From Lytechinus pictus (Eukaryota; Echinodermata; Echinoidea; Temnopleuroida; Toxopneustidae), in assembly GCF_037042905.1 (NCBI RefSeq), contig NC_087249.1:11466001-11530000 (forward strand): 64,000 bases of DNA. The letters are read 5' to 3'. Positions 13,448-26,500 of the stretch are shown here, piece by piece; position 1 is the stretch's first letter; every line of letters starts with the position of its first letter. The notes beneath the pieces were generated by a model. The model was not told the origin of the DNA. It did not search any database and saw nothing but the letters and a program-made list of their open reading frames with translations. Position numbers and translations under genes: made by a program.

Positions 13448-13665
13448 ATTTCAGAAAACTGGATATTTAGCTAAACTCTCGGGCGCACCGGCCGGCGAGC
13501 TTTCTCTCCCGGGCAGGTCCTGCAATGCGTCGGCGCAGGCACTCATCTGCGTTCCACTGAGTGCTGTGGCTCGGAGAAAAGTAGGTAATTCTAGGCAAGT
13601 AACCGGACTTTGCAAGCTCAGGGCATAGATTTTGGTTATAAATTATTAAAAGTAGGATATTATAA

Positions 13666-13842
13666 AACAAATATATCAGGCGTTTCATTCGAAAGCATAG
13701 TGGGAATTATTAATCCTCAGTTGGACTGGCAAAACTACTATATTTTCCTTGGGGCTTCGCCCCTCAGGAAAAATAGTACTTGCCAGACCAAACGAGGATA
13801 AATAATTCCACTACACTTTCTCAAAGTCTGATATATTTGTTT
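13666..13842. mobile_element. Foldback MITE with GGGGCTTCGCCCC centre
   Basis: Ends AAACAAATATATCAGGC and GTCTGATATATTTGTTT are inverted. The inner arms TAGTGGGAATTATTAATCCT and AGGATAAATAATTCCACTA pair, and the centre is a GC-rich stem GGGGCTTCGCCCC. Confidence 0.75.
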
Positions 13843-16322
13843 ACTGTATATTACAAAATCAATAGAACAAAAAGGGTCCTGTATCATTTGGGCATGTTTT
13901 TTATGAAAAGTGGCAAATTTATCTAATAACAGATCATACTATGTAATGAATGATGATTGAAAAAAAAAAGAATAATGAAAGCATCATTCTGATTGGTTCA
14001 TGTGCAACAATGATTTGATTTGACATTTCCACTTGGCAATATTTTTTTTAGTATGTTTATGGCATCTACCAGTATTTTTTTAGATCTTATGGTGATCTAA
14101 AAACCAATTATTCCTTTACCTTTAGAAAGTACTTTTTACTTCCTTTACCCCATACTCAGAAGTAAATGACATTTCATGATTACGTAATCATCAGAAATGA
14201 AACATCCTATAAAGTAAAGCAAGCTATTAGTTGTTTTCATAATAGAATGATAAAGGTTATTGACCCACATAAAAGTTGAATGAAATAAGTAGACAAATAT
14301 AAACCAACCATTGAAACACTGAAATTTTTTAAATAAAAATCTGAAGGACTAAATAACGAATTTAGGACACTTGAAAATTAAATATTTTGTGAAAACCCAT
14401 AAAATATTTTGTGAAAATAATCAAAACTCGTTTTTCATTTTACCTCCCAATTTGATGAAATTTCCAATGCTAAGCTGATCTAATTTCTCTATTCATTCAA
14501 ATAAGACTCTTGTCGGGGTGAACTCCCCCTGTGAGACTGGAAATTCATAATGATAATTGGTGATTCCATATTTGTCAGAGTCTAAATCGCCCCTAAAAAA
14601 TTCCATAAATGGAATATCTGGGGGTGACCCTCTTTTCTAGAATCGTTCCAAGATCTATCACAAACAGTATTCATAAACATTTAAGAATTACAATATTCTA
14701 CATACAGCAGAATGATAATTACCACATGTGTTGCACAAAAAGTAGCCCTTCAAATGAAAGAAAATTAATACCGGTAGTCCCCAAAATAAGGAATTGCCCC
14801 AATGTGAAAAAATAGCTCCTAGAAAATAAAAATCCTTTCCTACACCATACTACACATTATCAGTTTCAAGAATAGATGCTTGTCATCATAGACACAAATA
14901 CTGGTACCATTAAAAATCTGAGTTCAAGGACAGATATGTTGATCAAAACACAACATCCCAAATGTCGGCCTAACTGTGACTCCATGTAAATTACCGAAAT
15001 CAAATACAATGGAAAAGAAATGGACAAGGGTTGACCTGTTCTTTCAATCTATTACTTTGAAGAAAAATATCAATTTGGAAACACTTCAAATAAAAAAGGA
15101 TTTGTAAATGTATACATGTAATAAGAAAATGCAATGCAAGCTGTGTGCATAACCACAAAAACCAAAAGTAAATGGTGTGTGGCTTGTTTCACTGTCAAAA
15201 GAAATTCAGAATGAACAAGAAAAAAATTGCAAATACAATCGGTATGTCTAACAAAAAAACCAAAACTAACTATACTATTAAAGTGGCTGGTTTTTATTCA
15301 TCATTTTATCAACCACAGACTAAAAGTAAAAAAAATTAAAAGATAAGCAAACAGTCAATTTACATATGTACAGGAAGCCTTGGAATAAATAATTATGCAT
15401 GGTTTATAACTTTAAAATCCTTGGTGATCCACAATATGAACAATTTCAAAGAATTTGGGGAGAGCACAGAATTACTAGTATTTCAATGATAATATGCAAT
15501 TTTTCAGTTTAAAAAAAGGAGTTTTGAAGAAAAAAAAAAGAGTGAAAATCAAAGTAAAATCTGATAATACAAAACCCCACATCAGTAGAAAATCTGCCAT
15601 TTGCAGTATTCCACAAGGCTTTACCTGCATCCATAAAATGGAAACTTATATATTTTTCGAAGATTTTGACATTGGTAGTGTAATTCATATATACAAAGAA
15701 CACAGAATACTGAATAACATGGAATTCACACTTTAGAAAACAACAAACTGGGAACTTTAATGTAAGGGTACGTTTGACTAATCCAGTATCAGCTTAACTT
15801 CCCAACACAATGGACAGGTGAATAAATGCAGAGTTTTAAGCACACTTCAGTGGCTCCTTTCCGTGCCAGTAACGATTTTCTAAAGCAAATGGTGGACTTC
15901 ACTCCTGTGTACTCCAGCATCAACACAAGGAAATATCCCAAAAGCCTGTAGGGATGACAGGTATATCAACCATGTTCGGTAGGGTACGACGATCAGAAAA
16001 ATGTGGTGATGTTCATATACTACACATATATCGGTTATAAGTACGAATGCATGTTTCAAGTCTCACTCAACTGCTTGTGAAACACTCAGTTCCAGAATGC
16101 ACTAGAAATTCTGGAATCAAATGATTCGACTTCAAAAGATACACTTTTGAAATCAAAAGACCCTGACCCATTTTCTATCTTCCCAATAAAATGACAGAGA
16201 TAGAAACAAAACAAAATAAAGAAACTTAAAGATACGGCTTCCTCATGGGGACACACATGTACACAGGGCCACCTGCTTCAAGTGTTTGTTTTTTCTCAAC
16301 CAACTCAAGATCGTCACATTAC

Positions 16323-16377
16323 CTGGTAGCCTGCTCCACCATCTCCGGCCATCACTCCCTGAAAAGTACTTGACCAT
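16323..16377 (-). CDS. First coding exon of minus-strand gene
   Basis: On the minus strand ATG at 16377 opens MVKYFSGSDGRRWWSRLP and ends at CCAG/GTAATG in phase 1. The exon at 10138 starts in the matching phase and the join reads PGSSRKSNTMDSDSED without a stop. An upstream TATA box supports this as the 5' exon. The protein is unrecognised. Confidence 0.5.
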
Positions 16378-16659
16378 GATATTGAATGTTGGTATTGACT
16401 GTTAGAACCAGGTGAACACATAAACCACCCTAACAAAACTAGTGTCCTACTCCAGATCTTCAGCCTTAGGGATACAATCCTTATCCATTAATCCCATCAA
16501 TACTATTTCATGTTAGTCCTTCTGAATCCATATGCAACATAAAGCCTCTGTGGAATTATTTATCACAAAACGTTGAGACACATTGTCCGTCGGTACACAT
16601 CTCGGTATTAAAGCCAGCAGGAAGTGATGATGACGGAAGGCCTCCTGTCCGTCGTCAGA

Positions 16660-16680
16660 GGCGGGGTATTTATAGCCATG
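16660..16680 (-). promoter_or_regulatory. TATA box of minus-strand gene
   Basis: Read on the minus strand, GGCTATAAATACCCCGCCTC holds a consensus TATAAATA (16667-16674) next to a GC-rich element. A start site would fall near 16640, giving about 260 nt of 5' UTR before the ATG at 16377. Confidence 0.5.
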
Positions 16681-17126
16681 ACAACCGGCTTGAAGATTCT
16701 TTGGTGGTAATTGGTGGGGGTGGATAATGAATATATTCATGCAGCAACCTAATGAAGAGTGATGTGTGTACAATGATCGAGCAAAGAATGGGGTGGGATC
16801 AGTGCAATAGTAGAAACTGATGGGTTTTTATTGGAAAAGGATATAGTGGATGATCATCATTAGGTGATTAGATTAATTGGCTTTTACAATGGCATGAGTA
16901 TGTGGGTTTGGTAGAAATGATACGCTCAGTGGCACAAGCACGTGTTGTATACTTTCTGGTAATTAGTGGCTTTTGTGTCACAGAATCAGTGGGCTTGGCC
17001 ATTTCTTAATTGCTTGAACTGTTTAATAATGATGTCATTATAGAAAGTAGGCTTGGTGAACGCATGGAAGAGAGAGAAGGGAATAGAGGGAGACTGAGAG
17101 AGAGAGAGGGAGAGAGGGATTTTGTA

Positions 17127-17295
17127 GTATGGGCCTATTTTCCAGAGTGTGGGTCAGAAGTGTGGGCCAAACTTTTGAAAGTGTGGGCCATTTTGCGAAG
17201 TATGGGCCAAATTCATGGGCCCATACTTCTACCCCTGAAGTGTGGGCCATTTTTGGCCATTTGGCCCAAACTCTAGGGGAAGTATGGGCCAAAAT
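17127..17295. repeat. GTGTGGGCCA motif cluster, copy 1
   Basis: At least seven instances of A-G-T-(G/A)-TGGGCC lie within 170 nt, next to a GA-rich tract, just upstream of the recombinase gene. Similar motifs recur in inverse form at 51060-52040. Confidence 0.65.
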
Positions 17296-17525
17296 TTCAT
17301 GAGAAAGGGTCATTTACCAGTCTCGAATGCGAAAATGAATAAATGAATGAAAGAATGAGTGACTGAATGAATGAATGAATGACGGTTCCTATCTGAGAGA
17401 GCATGCGCAAACAATGTGCATGTTTTTCATTGCACGTGCTTATTTTGCATTAGCCAACTACAAGTACAGTACGGTATACGATTACGACTAAACTAAGTTA
17501 CGACCAGTTCCAAGCTCAAAAAATT

Positions 17526-17576
17526 ATGGCAGACCGAGACGACGACGACATCGAGGCTATGTTGGCTGATCCTCTT
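17526..17576 (+). CDS. Exon 1 of recombinase-like gene (start exon)
   Basis: The ATG opens a 17-codon acidic peptide, MADRDDDDIEAMLADPL, followed directly by a strong donor, GTAAGT. The exon ends in phase 0, matching the phase-0 start of the acidic exon at 24399. The link spans a 6.8-kb intron, so it rests on phase, shared acidic composition and lack of a better start. An alternative start would be an ATG inside exon 2 (24429). Confidence 0.55.
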
Positions 17577-20500
17577 GTAAGTAGATTGGAATTGTCTTAA
17601 ATTTTTGCCTATGATTTATTGAGAGTCTTTATATTAAGGGCCTTCGATCGGACTAAGTTAGTCCTGGCCCTTGGCTAAGTTTAGTCAGACCTGCGGTACC
17701 GTAGTCCAGCGGGCTGGGGCTGGGACGGGTTAACGGTAAAGACGTTGACGACTTTAACTTAAACTTAAAGTCACTCGCACCGCGGAAGGCTGAATGGGGG
17801 TACAACGTAAACGTCCTCTTTTTATTCGTTTAAAACTTAAAGTTTTCTTTGAGGCAATATTTGGATACCACTTGAAAATGATCATCTTCTAGAATCTAGT
17901 TCTACCACTACCAGCAAAAATTGGTACTTTCTTGAAAAGTTGAATAATTCTTCACCTTTTTTTGGAAGTCAATTAAAACTGATTATCCATCATTGATGAG
18001 ACTTGGGCTGAGTTCCAAATAGGCCTAGTCAATGCTTGGGCTTCATTGCATAATCTTAGTCTTTATTGAGGTCTAAATTTCATTTTTATTACCTTGTCTG
18101 TATGGTATATCAATGCAGGTTTCATGACATTTTCATAATAATATGGTCAGTTTCCCCATGACATGTCTGCGCAGTCTCCCAAATCTGCGCACCCGCGTAT
18201 CTGCGCGATTTCTAGTAAAACTTAAAAGAAGATACGCAATGAGCATGAACTTTGCAGTACACATGCAATATAGACAGGTATTCATAAAAAATTCGACTCA
18301 AAATGGTGGAAAAATAATGAATTCAGGGCATTTCATGTGACGGCCTCAAAATGCAGCGTTTGTCATCAAAATCCCTGAATCGTGTGCAAAGTGAATGAGT
18401 GCGCAGACAAGGGGTAGGCCTAGCCCTAGGCCTAATAGCCTACCATTTTTTTTCAATCTGAAAATGACTGCCCGAGGTTTTTTCAAGGAAATCTTATATT
18501 TTCTTTCATTTTTTAATGAGAATTTGGTACATTTACTCTTTATAATATAAGGAACACTATTAACCAAAAGATTTTGTGAAATAAGAAGAAATTCATGTTA
18601 AATCTTAACTCAAATTGTTACGTGCGCAGACTTGGGGCCCACCATCATACTGCTGATTGATATTTTTCTGGTAAAATTAGGGCTGAGAAACCCAAGCTAA
18701 CAAGCTACATGTACATGTCTTTTGTTTTGGAAATTTATGTCATAATTTATGCATAACTCCAGGCAAGCCTAGGTCGGCTGTGTGCCTGTTAATTTGGTTG
18801 TGTTTAATTCGATATGTGTGTTGGATACATACAGAGTATAGCGCTGTGCTTCTTTGTCGCGATTTGGGACTGACGAACCAAAGTTAATCAAGGAAATGTC
18901 TCTTTTGGCAAAATGTATGTGTATATTTGTATAACTTATATTTAAGTCATGATTTTGATACCAGATGGTAGAAAAGATGCCTTAGACTATTGATGTTAGA
19001 TGTAGTAATTAATAGGTATGTCTAATTTTATTTGTATGTCTATAAATGCAATGATTAATGCTATAATTTATTCAGTGTTTCCATTGACACAAAGTAACAC
19101 TCTAGTGTTTCTTTGGCACTCGACTAGTTTGGTTAGTGCTCCTTTGGCATATGTTGTGACTCTTTGGCACTAGTCTGGTTCAGTGTTATATTGACACAAG
19201 TGAAGCATTTATTCGGATTGAGTTCAGTTTGGTAACTCTAGTGCCAGTGAAATAGTGAATGATATATGAATATTTATGACAGAACTGTAAAATGAATTAT
19301 GATTCTTGTGCTCATATTTGATTAGATATATTGTATTTATGTTTTTCTCAATGGTCACTTGTAAGAAGTAATGTTTGGAAAGGTCAACCTACATTTGGAC
19401 CAAGCAATTTTGTGCTTTACAGCATGTTAAAATTCTTGTTGAAATAAAATGAGATGCAGTACAGGTCGTTGAGCAGACTGACAACTGTCTCAAATGCAGC
19501 TGTGTTCTCGTCTAGCCTTTTCCAGCATTGCTTCCGTGACATTTGGAAATTATGTATGACTTTGGTGAAGTTATTGATGATTGTGTGGGTTATATGTTTA
19601 TTTATAAAGGACCAGTTCCAGGTTCAAAAGATGAATTTTTGAGGAAGAGGCTTCAGGCCTCAGTTACTTAAAAATGCCACTAGTGTCTCATTGGGAGGCA
19701 TTTTTTTTTAGTTAGGCATTCTTTTAGTTAGGAATTCTTTTATACAGTAGTTAGTTAATTCCAAGTCAGTTATTCGCTCAGTTAAGCATCTAAATTTGAA
19801 TGCATCCAATATTTTATAGGACAAGAACAGCAACTATTTTTTATATTTGAATCAAGTGATTTTGCTCCTTGTGTAAATAGGATGTAGTTTTAAGGAGTGC
19901 TTTACATGTATATAGGCTGAAACTTGTCAGTTTGGCAAACACTTTTACTTTCATTCATGCTCTCTACAATTTCTAGCTATTCACTCTAATATAAGCACTC
20001 AAGCGTAGAACCAGTTAGGGTTAGGAAGTTAGTAAATTTCATTATTAGTCAAAGCAACTGAAAGTTTGAGATTGATTAGTTCAGGCACTGAAGTACAGAT
20101 TGCAAGAAATGAATTCTTAGATATGCAGGATGTCTTGATTTAAAGTACGTAAAGCCGAATAGAAAGTTCTGAAGTTGGCAATAAATAGGGATTAGTAATT
20201 TGAGGCTAATTTATTGTAGAGACTAGGGTAGTAGTCCATGGTTAGCCAGGAGAGAGTTAACATGTAGACGAGGGGTGGAGAGACCCGTTAGTAAAATTCC
20301 CGTTGAGTGGTAGCATAATGTAGGTATTGATATTTCTCACTGCTAGAAGATAGTTGATTTGAGTTGGCTCGAATTTGGACTGGAAATATTTTGTAGGTGG
20401 CTAATAGGAAGCCTATGTAGAATTGAATGGAGACCAGGAAGGCCCAGTATAGAACTACTGTTTAGGTTTAGTTGGAAAGACAAGATAAATTTGGTCGAAT

Positions 20501-23500
20501 TGACTTCAATTGTTTTAACTTTACATTACATGAATTACCTCACTTATGTCTGATAGAATAAAACCCATAAAACTGAGCTAGCTTAATTACAGGTAGATTA
20601 GTAGATTTATATATTTAGAAGTAATTTACAGGATACCTGTACTAGATAGCACTAATAAGATGTAAATTTGTACATATAGGAAAGATGAATTATTACAAGT
20701 AACTGATTTGATACCATAGTTGTACGTGCCAAATGCATTGTACAATGCTTTTTATTTATGGAATTTCTTGGCTTGATTGCCATATTGTTGGAAAGAACAG
20801 TTAATAAAGTTATTTGTTACTTGTTTACTTTAACGATTTTGCTTGATTGATTCATTCTTTAAAATGTCTGGTCACATGCTAGTCACTATGGTAGTTATTA
20901 AATTAGTACTTCAACATCTCATTTAGATAGTAAATCAGAAAAATCATAGAACGGAATCATTGTTTAGTTGTTATGCTAGACGCTTAACCATGTCATTGTG
21001 CCTTAGATTGCTTGCTACCGTATAGGAGAACCGTAACATATAGTACATGTGATGAGAATCTGCCCCAGTTAGAAGTTGTGTGTGATAGCTCGAGTTTAGT
21101 TGTGCTAGCTTAGACACTAGTGGATAGCGTTGCATGTAGTTTGTGATGCTATGTGGAGTTGGTGAATCAAAGAAGTTTGATTGATTGTGCACGTTTTAGT
21201 GCATGAGATTAGTAGTTAAAATCATTTCAAAAGTGTTCTTAAAATGTTTATTAGGTGGTCTGTCGATGACAGATCACCTCTTGATTTCACCAGAATTTTC
21301 TTTCTTTATTCTTTATTTATTTTTATTTCTTCCGTAAACTTTTTTGTACACACGTTCACTCGAAATCGACATGGTCAATTTCCTTCAAATTTCTGTCAGT
21401 CATCAAGCCCTATGATTTCAAGTTAAATCAACTTTTTCAAGGTCATCAGGTCATCGCGACGTCATCCAGGCGCCATTTTGTAAAAATCAGGTCATTATCA
21501 TATCTCAATAACGAGTCATCAAAATTCAACTATATTTGGTATACATCAACTTCAGGTCAACGGTCAACTAAAAATTTCATCAATTCCGCGCGCGCACCTC
21601 GACGCGCATTAAAATTTTAAAATGCTCAAATTCGTTCCACATTAATTTTCCATACGTTTTAGGCCATTTTAAGCATTTTGCAAAAAACGCGCGCGCACAC
21701 ACATGCGCGCGCGTGTTCGCGCGTAATTGCATCTTCCAACATAGAATCGCCAAATTTGTTTATATCAATGCATCAATAATATAATTCTGAACAATTTGAT
21801 ACCTTGATCAACCAACCTTCTACGACAAGTAATAACAAAATTATCACCCGTTAAACTTTGCAGCATGTGTGCGCGCGAGCTCTCACTACAGGCCATATAT
21901 GGGCAAAAACATGTCTATTGAAAATTCACTGTAGCTCTTTAAAATAGTCCGTTGACCCAAATTTTTTTTTCATATATCGATAGAGTATGAGTTGTAGATT
22001 TGATTTCATGTCACCATTGCCCCTCAATTTGATCATGACGTCATCAAAATTGCGCCTAAACTGAAAATTTCATTTTTTCAAAAATGACGTCATCAAATTT
22101 ATGCAAATTTGATCATAACTCTGTGAATATTGATCATTTTTCGCCCAGATTTTGATGTGTTGTAGTTTAGAATGTACTCTTTCTCGTCAATTCCATGGAT
22201 TTTTATTTTGAAAAACGCATCATGGTGTAAAATTGCGATGAAAAGAGGCATGTCATTTTTCCTCATATTACGTGTAATCTCTATGGGACATGACTTTTTC
22301 TCAAAAGTAGATTCTACATTCGTCTATTTCGTGAGATATATCTCCATTTTTTCTTGTTAGTTATCCCTGAGCTTTTGATATGATGTAGCTGAGATTCTAA
22401 GTTTTCGGAAGTGTGCCCTCCATTTTTCGATCAGATGCCAGGATCATACCCGTTTTTCGCCAGGATCATGCCCGTTTTTCGCTTGCAAAATTGGATTTGT
22501 AATTCTCAAATTTGCTTACGTCTAATCTCTATGGGAACGTGTAATCTCTATGGGGATTATCGTGGCTCAATGGATAATGCCCTTGACTTGAGTTCTCGGG
22601 GGCGCAGGTTCGAGTCCTGGGGGTGAACAAGATGATTTTTTTTTTCATTTTTTTGTCTTTTTACCACCTCGTACATGATCCTTTATGATAATTAAAAGGT
22701 ATGAAAGTTGAAATTTAGCAAGATTAAACAGATTATAATTTTTTCATATCACATGTATTTTCATATATCAAAGAGACCCTTTTCACAGTGCTTTATCATC
22801 TCCCGTCTTTCACAAGTATTCCATCCATAATGATTAATGAACATTCCGTTGTCATCATGAAGATCATATTGATCTGCTTGAACATGGTAATAGTGATCAT
22901 GATGGCGAGAATAAGGACAGACCACCTAATTCGTCCGCATGACGAATTAAAATCTAGTTTATAATTAGTTGTTAACTCATCGATATTGTTGCGAAGTGCA
23001 AGTTTGTTGTGACACATGAGCCTTGAATTTAGAGATGTTCTGCATGCACTGGTGTCGAGTTTAAGTGAGCATGAATGTTTATGATTTCTAGGGTGTCGGG
23101 GTCAGAGGTGACCAATTAGAAGTTGTGGTGATTGTGACATGTTGAATTTGTGTGCCAATGCGCTTACAGCAATTTGTGAATGATTAAGGCATTTAAATTA
23201 CAATGTTGTTGTTGTTATGGGCCAGTGAAGCTGGCCCATGACGCTCTTTTAAAGTTCAGATGGTGGCAGCGTACTTTGTGGAGAATGGTTGATGATAATT
23301 GGTGGCAGAGTATGATAGGAATTTTCAACATATTTTCCATTCTTTATTTTCTCTCTTGTTTCTTTCTTCTTTCTCAATCGTTTACTCTATCATTCTATCT
23401 TTATCCTTGATTTCTCCATCATTCATTTTTTCTATTTTTCATTTCTTACTCGATCTTCTCTTTATCTGTTTCCCATCTTGTTTCACAAAACCCCTCTCTT

Positions 23501-26500
23501 TTTCCTCTTACCCGCCTTCCCCTCTATCTTCTATTTTCGCCGCAATAATTCATTGCTTTAAAAATAACAATTAGTCTAGACTAAAGTTAGAGGAAATACA
23601 ATCAAGAAACATTCTCACTCGCTATTCCAAATATTACATAAATTATTTCATATTTACTAACCGTTTTCTTTGCATTGGGCTTGAAGCATACCCTTCCGCA
23701 AAAAACAATTATTTTCTTGAGTGACAAATAACATCATGATTCCGGACGCTCGCCGGACGGGTGAAGATGTTCTTGATTAATGATGTAATTAAGAATTGGG
23801 GTGTTTTTTTCTTCATATGTCATATCGTGAGTAAATTCTAAATTTTTTCATATCAAGTCTGAACAAAGTTTGGAAATATTATTTAATAATTTGTGTGTGC
23901 TAACTAATCTTCATTTTTGTCTTATTAGCTGCATGTTCCATGGCTTTTTTTCCAATATTTTGCTAGTTCCTTAGCATTACACAAATAAAGTTTGTTACGA
24001 TAATAGTCTTGTTTAAACACCAGCTCGGAATCTATATATGTCCACACCAGAGAAGTGTTAAAACAACACCAGTTTGGAATCAAACCAATGCTGTTTTGAT
24101 ACTTCTTGGTGTTGTATAAACACATATTTGGCGTGAGGCCAAAAACCAAACTGGTGTTGTTTAACATTTCTCTGGTGTGGACATATATAGATTCCGGGCT
24201 GGTGTTGAATCAACAATTCAGTTTTTGCAGTGTAGCCCGGCGACATGTGCACGCTTCCCTTGCTTGCCTTTCCAATACAGGAATTTTTCAGCAACTATTT
24301 TCTGAACTTGCTACTAGATGGTATATTGGAGCACTTGTGGTCGCATGTGGATCTTCTGAATAATGAAGAGTTAATTTCTCTTATTTTTTAACCATCAGGT
24401 GCAGGCACATGGGCACGATGTCACCAGAATGCTGGCTTATAGCATAAGGCCAAAAGTATACTTCAGCCACATGCAAAAAGGTGGGTCCTTTGAAGAATTG
24501 CTAAATGAATTACAAAGGAAGGAATCTGAGGAAAGCCAGCAAGGAGCAGGCCAAGGGATAGTTCCAAGGGATAGTGATGATGATCATGATGGCGATGATG
24601 GCGATGATGGTGGTGATTATGAAGAGGAAGAGGAACTACTATATGAATTACAAAGGAAGGAATCTGAGGAAAGTCAACAAGAAGCAGGCCAAGGGATAGT
24701 TCCAAGGGATAGTGATGATGATCATGATGGCGATGATGGTGATGACTATGAAGAAGAAGAGGAAGAAGAGGAAGAGGAACTACTATATGAATTACAAAGG
24801 AAGGAATCTGAGGAAAGTCAACAAGAAGCAGGCCAAGGGATAGTTCCAAGGGATAGTGATGATGACGATGACGATGATGAAGAAGAACTCTGGACATTGC
24901 AGGAGGAAGATGAAAGAGGATATTCCAGTGAAGATGGACAGGAAGAGGAAGCTGTGGAGGAAATTAAAAAAGGTCAGTACTCTGTTAATAATTCCTTAAA
25001 TCATTAACCCTATTGTTTCTGAAACTTTATTAGTAAAAGCTTGTGTTCACATAACACCAATATTGAAGAGATGAGATTAGTAGCAATCGAAGGTTACTGA
25101 TAATCCCCACTTAAAACATCCATTTATAAATGCTTTCAAGCCTCTATTATGTTTTGAGTGTCTGCATTCAGAATACATGAAATCGCACTCAAATACAACT
25201 CGATAAACGATAACCCAAACTATACAGTCCAACCTCTTATTTGGCCTCCCTTTATCAGGATCTCTCTAATATCCGAATGCAATCTTCCTGTGATTTTCCC
25301 TAGTTTACTCAAATAATTACTGGGAAAACAAAGATTTCAAGCATAATCATTATTACTAAAAAAAATGTGAATTATATATTATTCCGAACATCTGTAATAA
25401 ACATTCAGATGAACTTTCATGTTGATAACATGCTTTCAGACACCTTAGACCCATGCAACTGCATGTATTAAACATAGAGTCTCCCATATTCAGGTAGAAA
25501 TAGGATGCGAAGTGATGTGGGTGACATGAATTCACAGTATTACATGGTAGTACAAGGTGTCCAGTATCCAGTAGAACCATGCTCGTAGTGAGCATGGCGA
25601 ATTCGCTCAAGAAAACATGACCTGACAAAAAAAATGTGTAGAAGGTTAATTCATTATCTTTTGTTTGCCAGCAGATGGGAAAATTAATTGTGTTATACAT
25701 TCAAAGGTATAGAATTAAGATTTTGAATAAATACTTACATGTATAATAATAATGTGTTTTCTGTTTATTTATGTACTAAGGAACGAAAAGGAAGCAAGGA
25801 CAAGATGGGAAAAAGGCGTCCAAACCAGCAGGTAAACAATTTACACTGTATATTTGTACATGTATACAGCAATGATTTGAAATGTAGAGGATATGTTCAA
25901 TGATATCCTGCTGTCAGGTGCAACTTCTTGTACATAGGACAGTCAGTCCACCTTATTGAGCAACAAAGTGTCTTGGCATGCATTTGTGTTGCTGGGGTAC
26001 GATAGCATGAATTCTATATAGTTCACAGTGGTAGGCAGTCTGCTTCACGAATGAGTCCGGAACTTTGGTGAGTGACTAGTCCCTGAAAGATCAGTCATGC
26101 AACACAACATCTTGGCCTTGTTGCATAGAACTCTATAACTAGAGATAAATTTTAACTGGAGATTTTTTATCATTATTTTGGGGGTTTTGTGTTCAAGTCA
26201 AAAGTCAAAATATGTAATTTTAGTCCTCAATTGTCACCAATTGTACCGGTTTTATGCAATGGCCCTTGACAGAATGTAAACATGTATGGACCCCAAGTCA
26301 ATTCAATTCAGGTTTACAAAAAAACATGATTGACAGTCAAAACTGGTTTTAATGTGGATTGGAGATGAGTTTGTGAAATGGAATGGACCTGTAAATGCGA
26401 GCTGTAAACCGAAGATGACAGATGATCATACTCCTTCATGAAATATCAAGAAATATATATATATATCTAGTTTAATTTGAACCATTCCATCATTTTCACT

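Larger units (their letters stand above)
10139..16322 (-). other. Intron 1 of minus-strand gene (inferred)
   Basis: 6.2 kb between the donor at 16322 and the acceptor at 10139. It holds the foldbacks at 12060 and 13666, the CRE pair at 13395 and a CpG-rich block at 13470-13600; otherwise AT-rich with no exon candidates. Confidence 0.5.
16641..17525. promoter_or_regulatory. Divergent intergenic region between the two genes
   Basis: Less than 1 kb separates the inferred start of the minus-strand gene from the ATG of the recombinase-like gene. It contains a GA-rich tract (about 17070-17120), a cluster of GTGTGGGCC motifs (17127-17290) and a GAAT-type microsatellite (17335-17385). It probably acts as a shared promoter region, although only the minus side shows a TATA box. 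Confidence 0.4.
17577..24398 (+). other. Intron 1 of recombinase-like gene (inferred)
   Basis: 6.8 kb. GC-rich just after exon 1 (17640-17780). 19050-19260 has repeated TTTGGCACT/GTGTTT motifs; 19680-20820 is TTAG-rich and ends AATAAAGTTATTTG, perhaps an old transcript-derived repeat. Then the 21249-22930 repeat, a pyrimidine-rich tract (23330-23540) and the MITE at 24010. No exon recognised. Confidence 0.5.

Noticed and set aside
22553..22625. Functional tRNA gene
   Set aside because: Boxes A and B are perfect, but the acceptor stem and anticodon arm do not form; better explained as a SINE head.
19454..23300. LTR retrotransposon suggested by AATAAA at about 20802 and GGTGGCAGCG near 23263
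   Set aside because: No matching long terminal repeats, and no gag or pol motifs, could be found by reading.
24463..24897. 144-residue minus-strand open frame rich in His and Leu
   Set aside because: It is the antisense of the acidic coding minisatellite; its repeats mirror the plus-strand units and it has no splice or start support.
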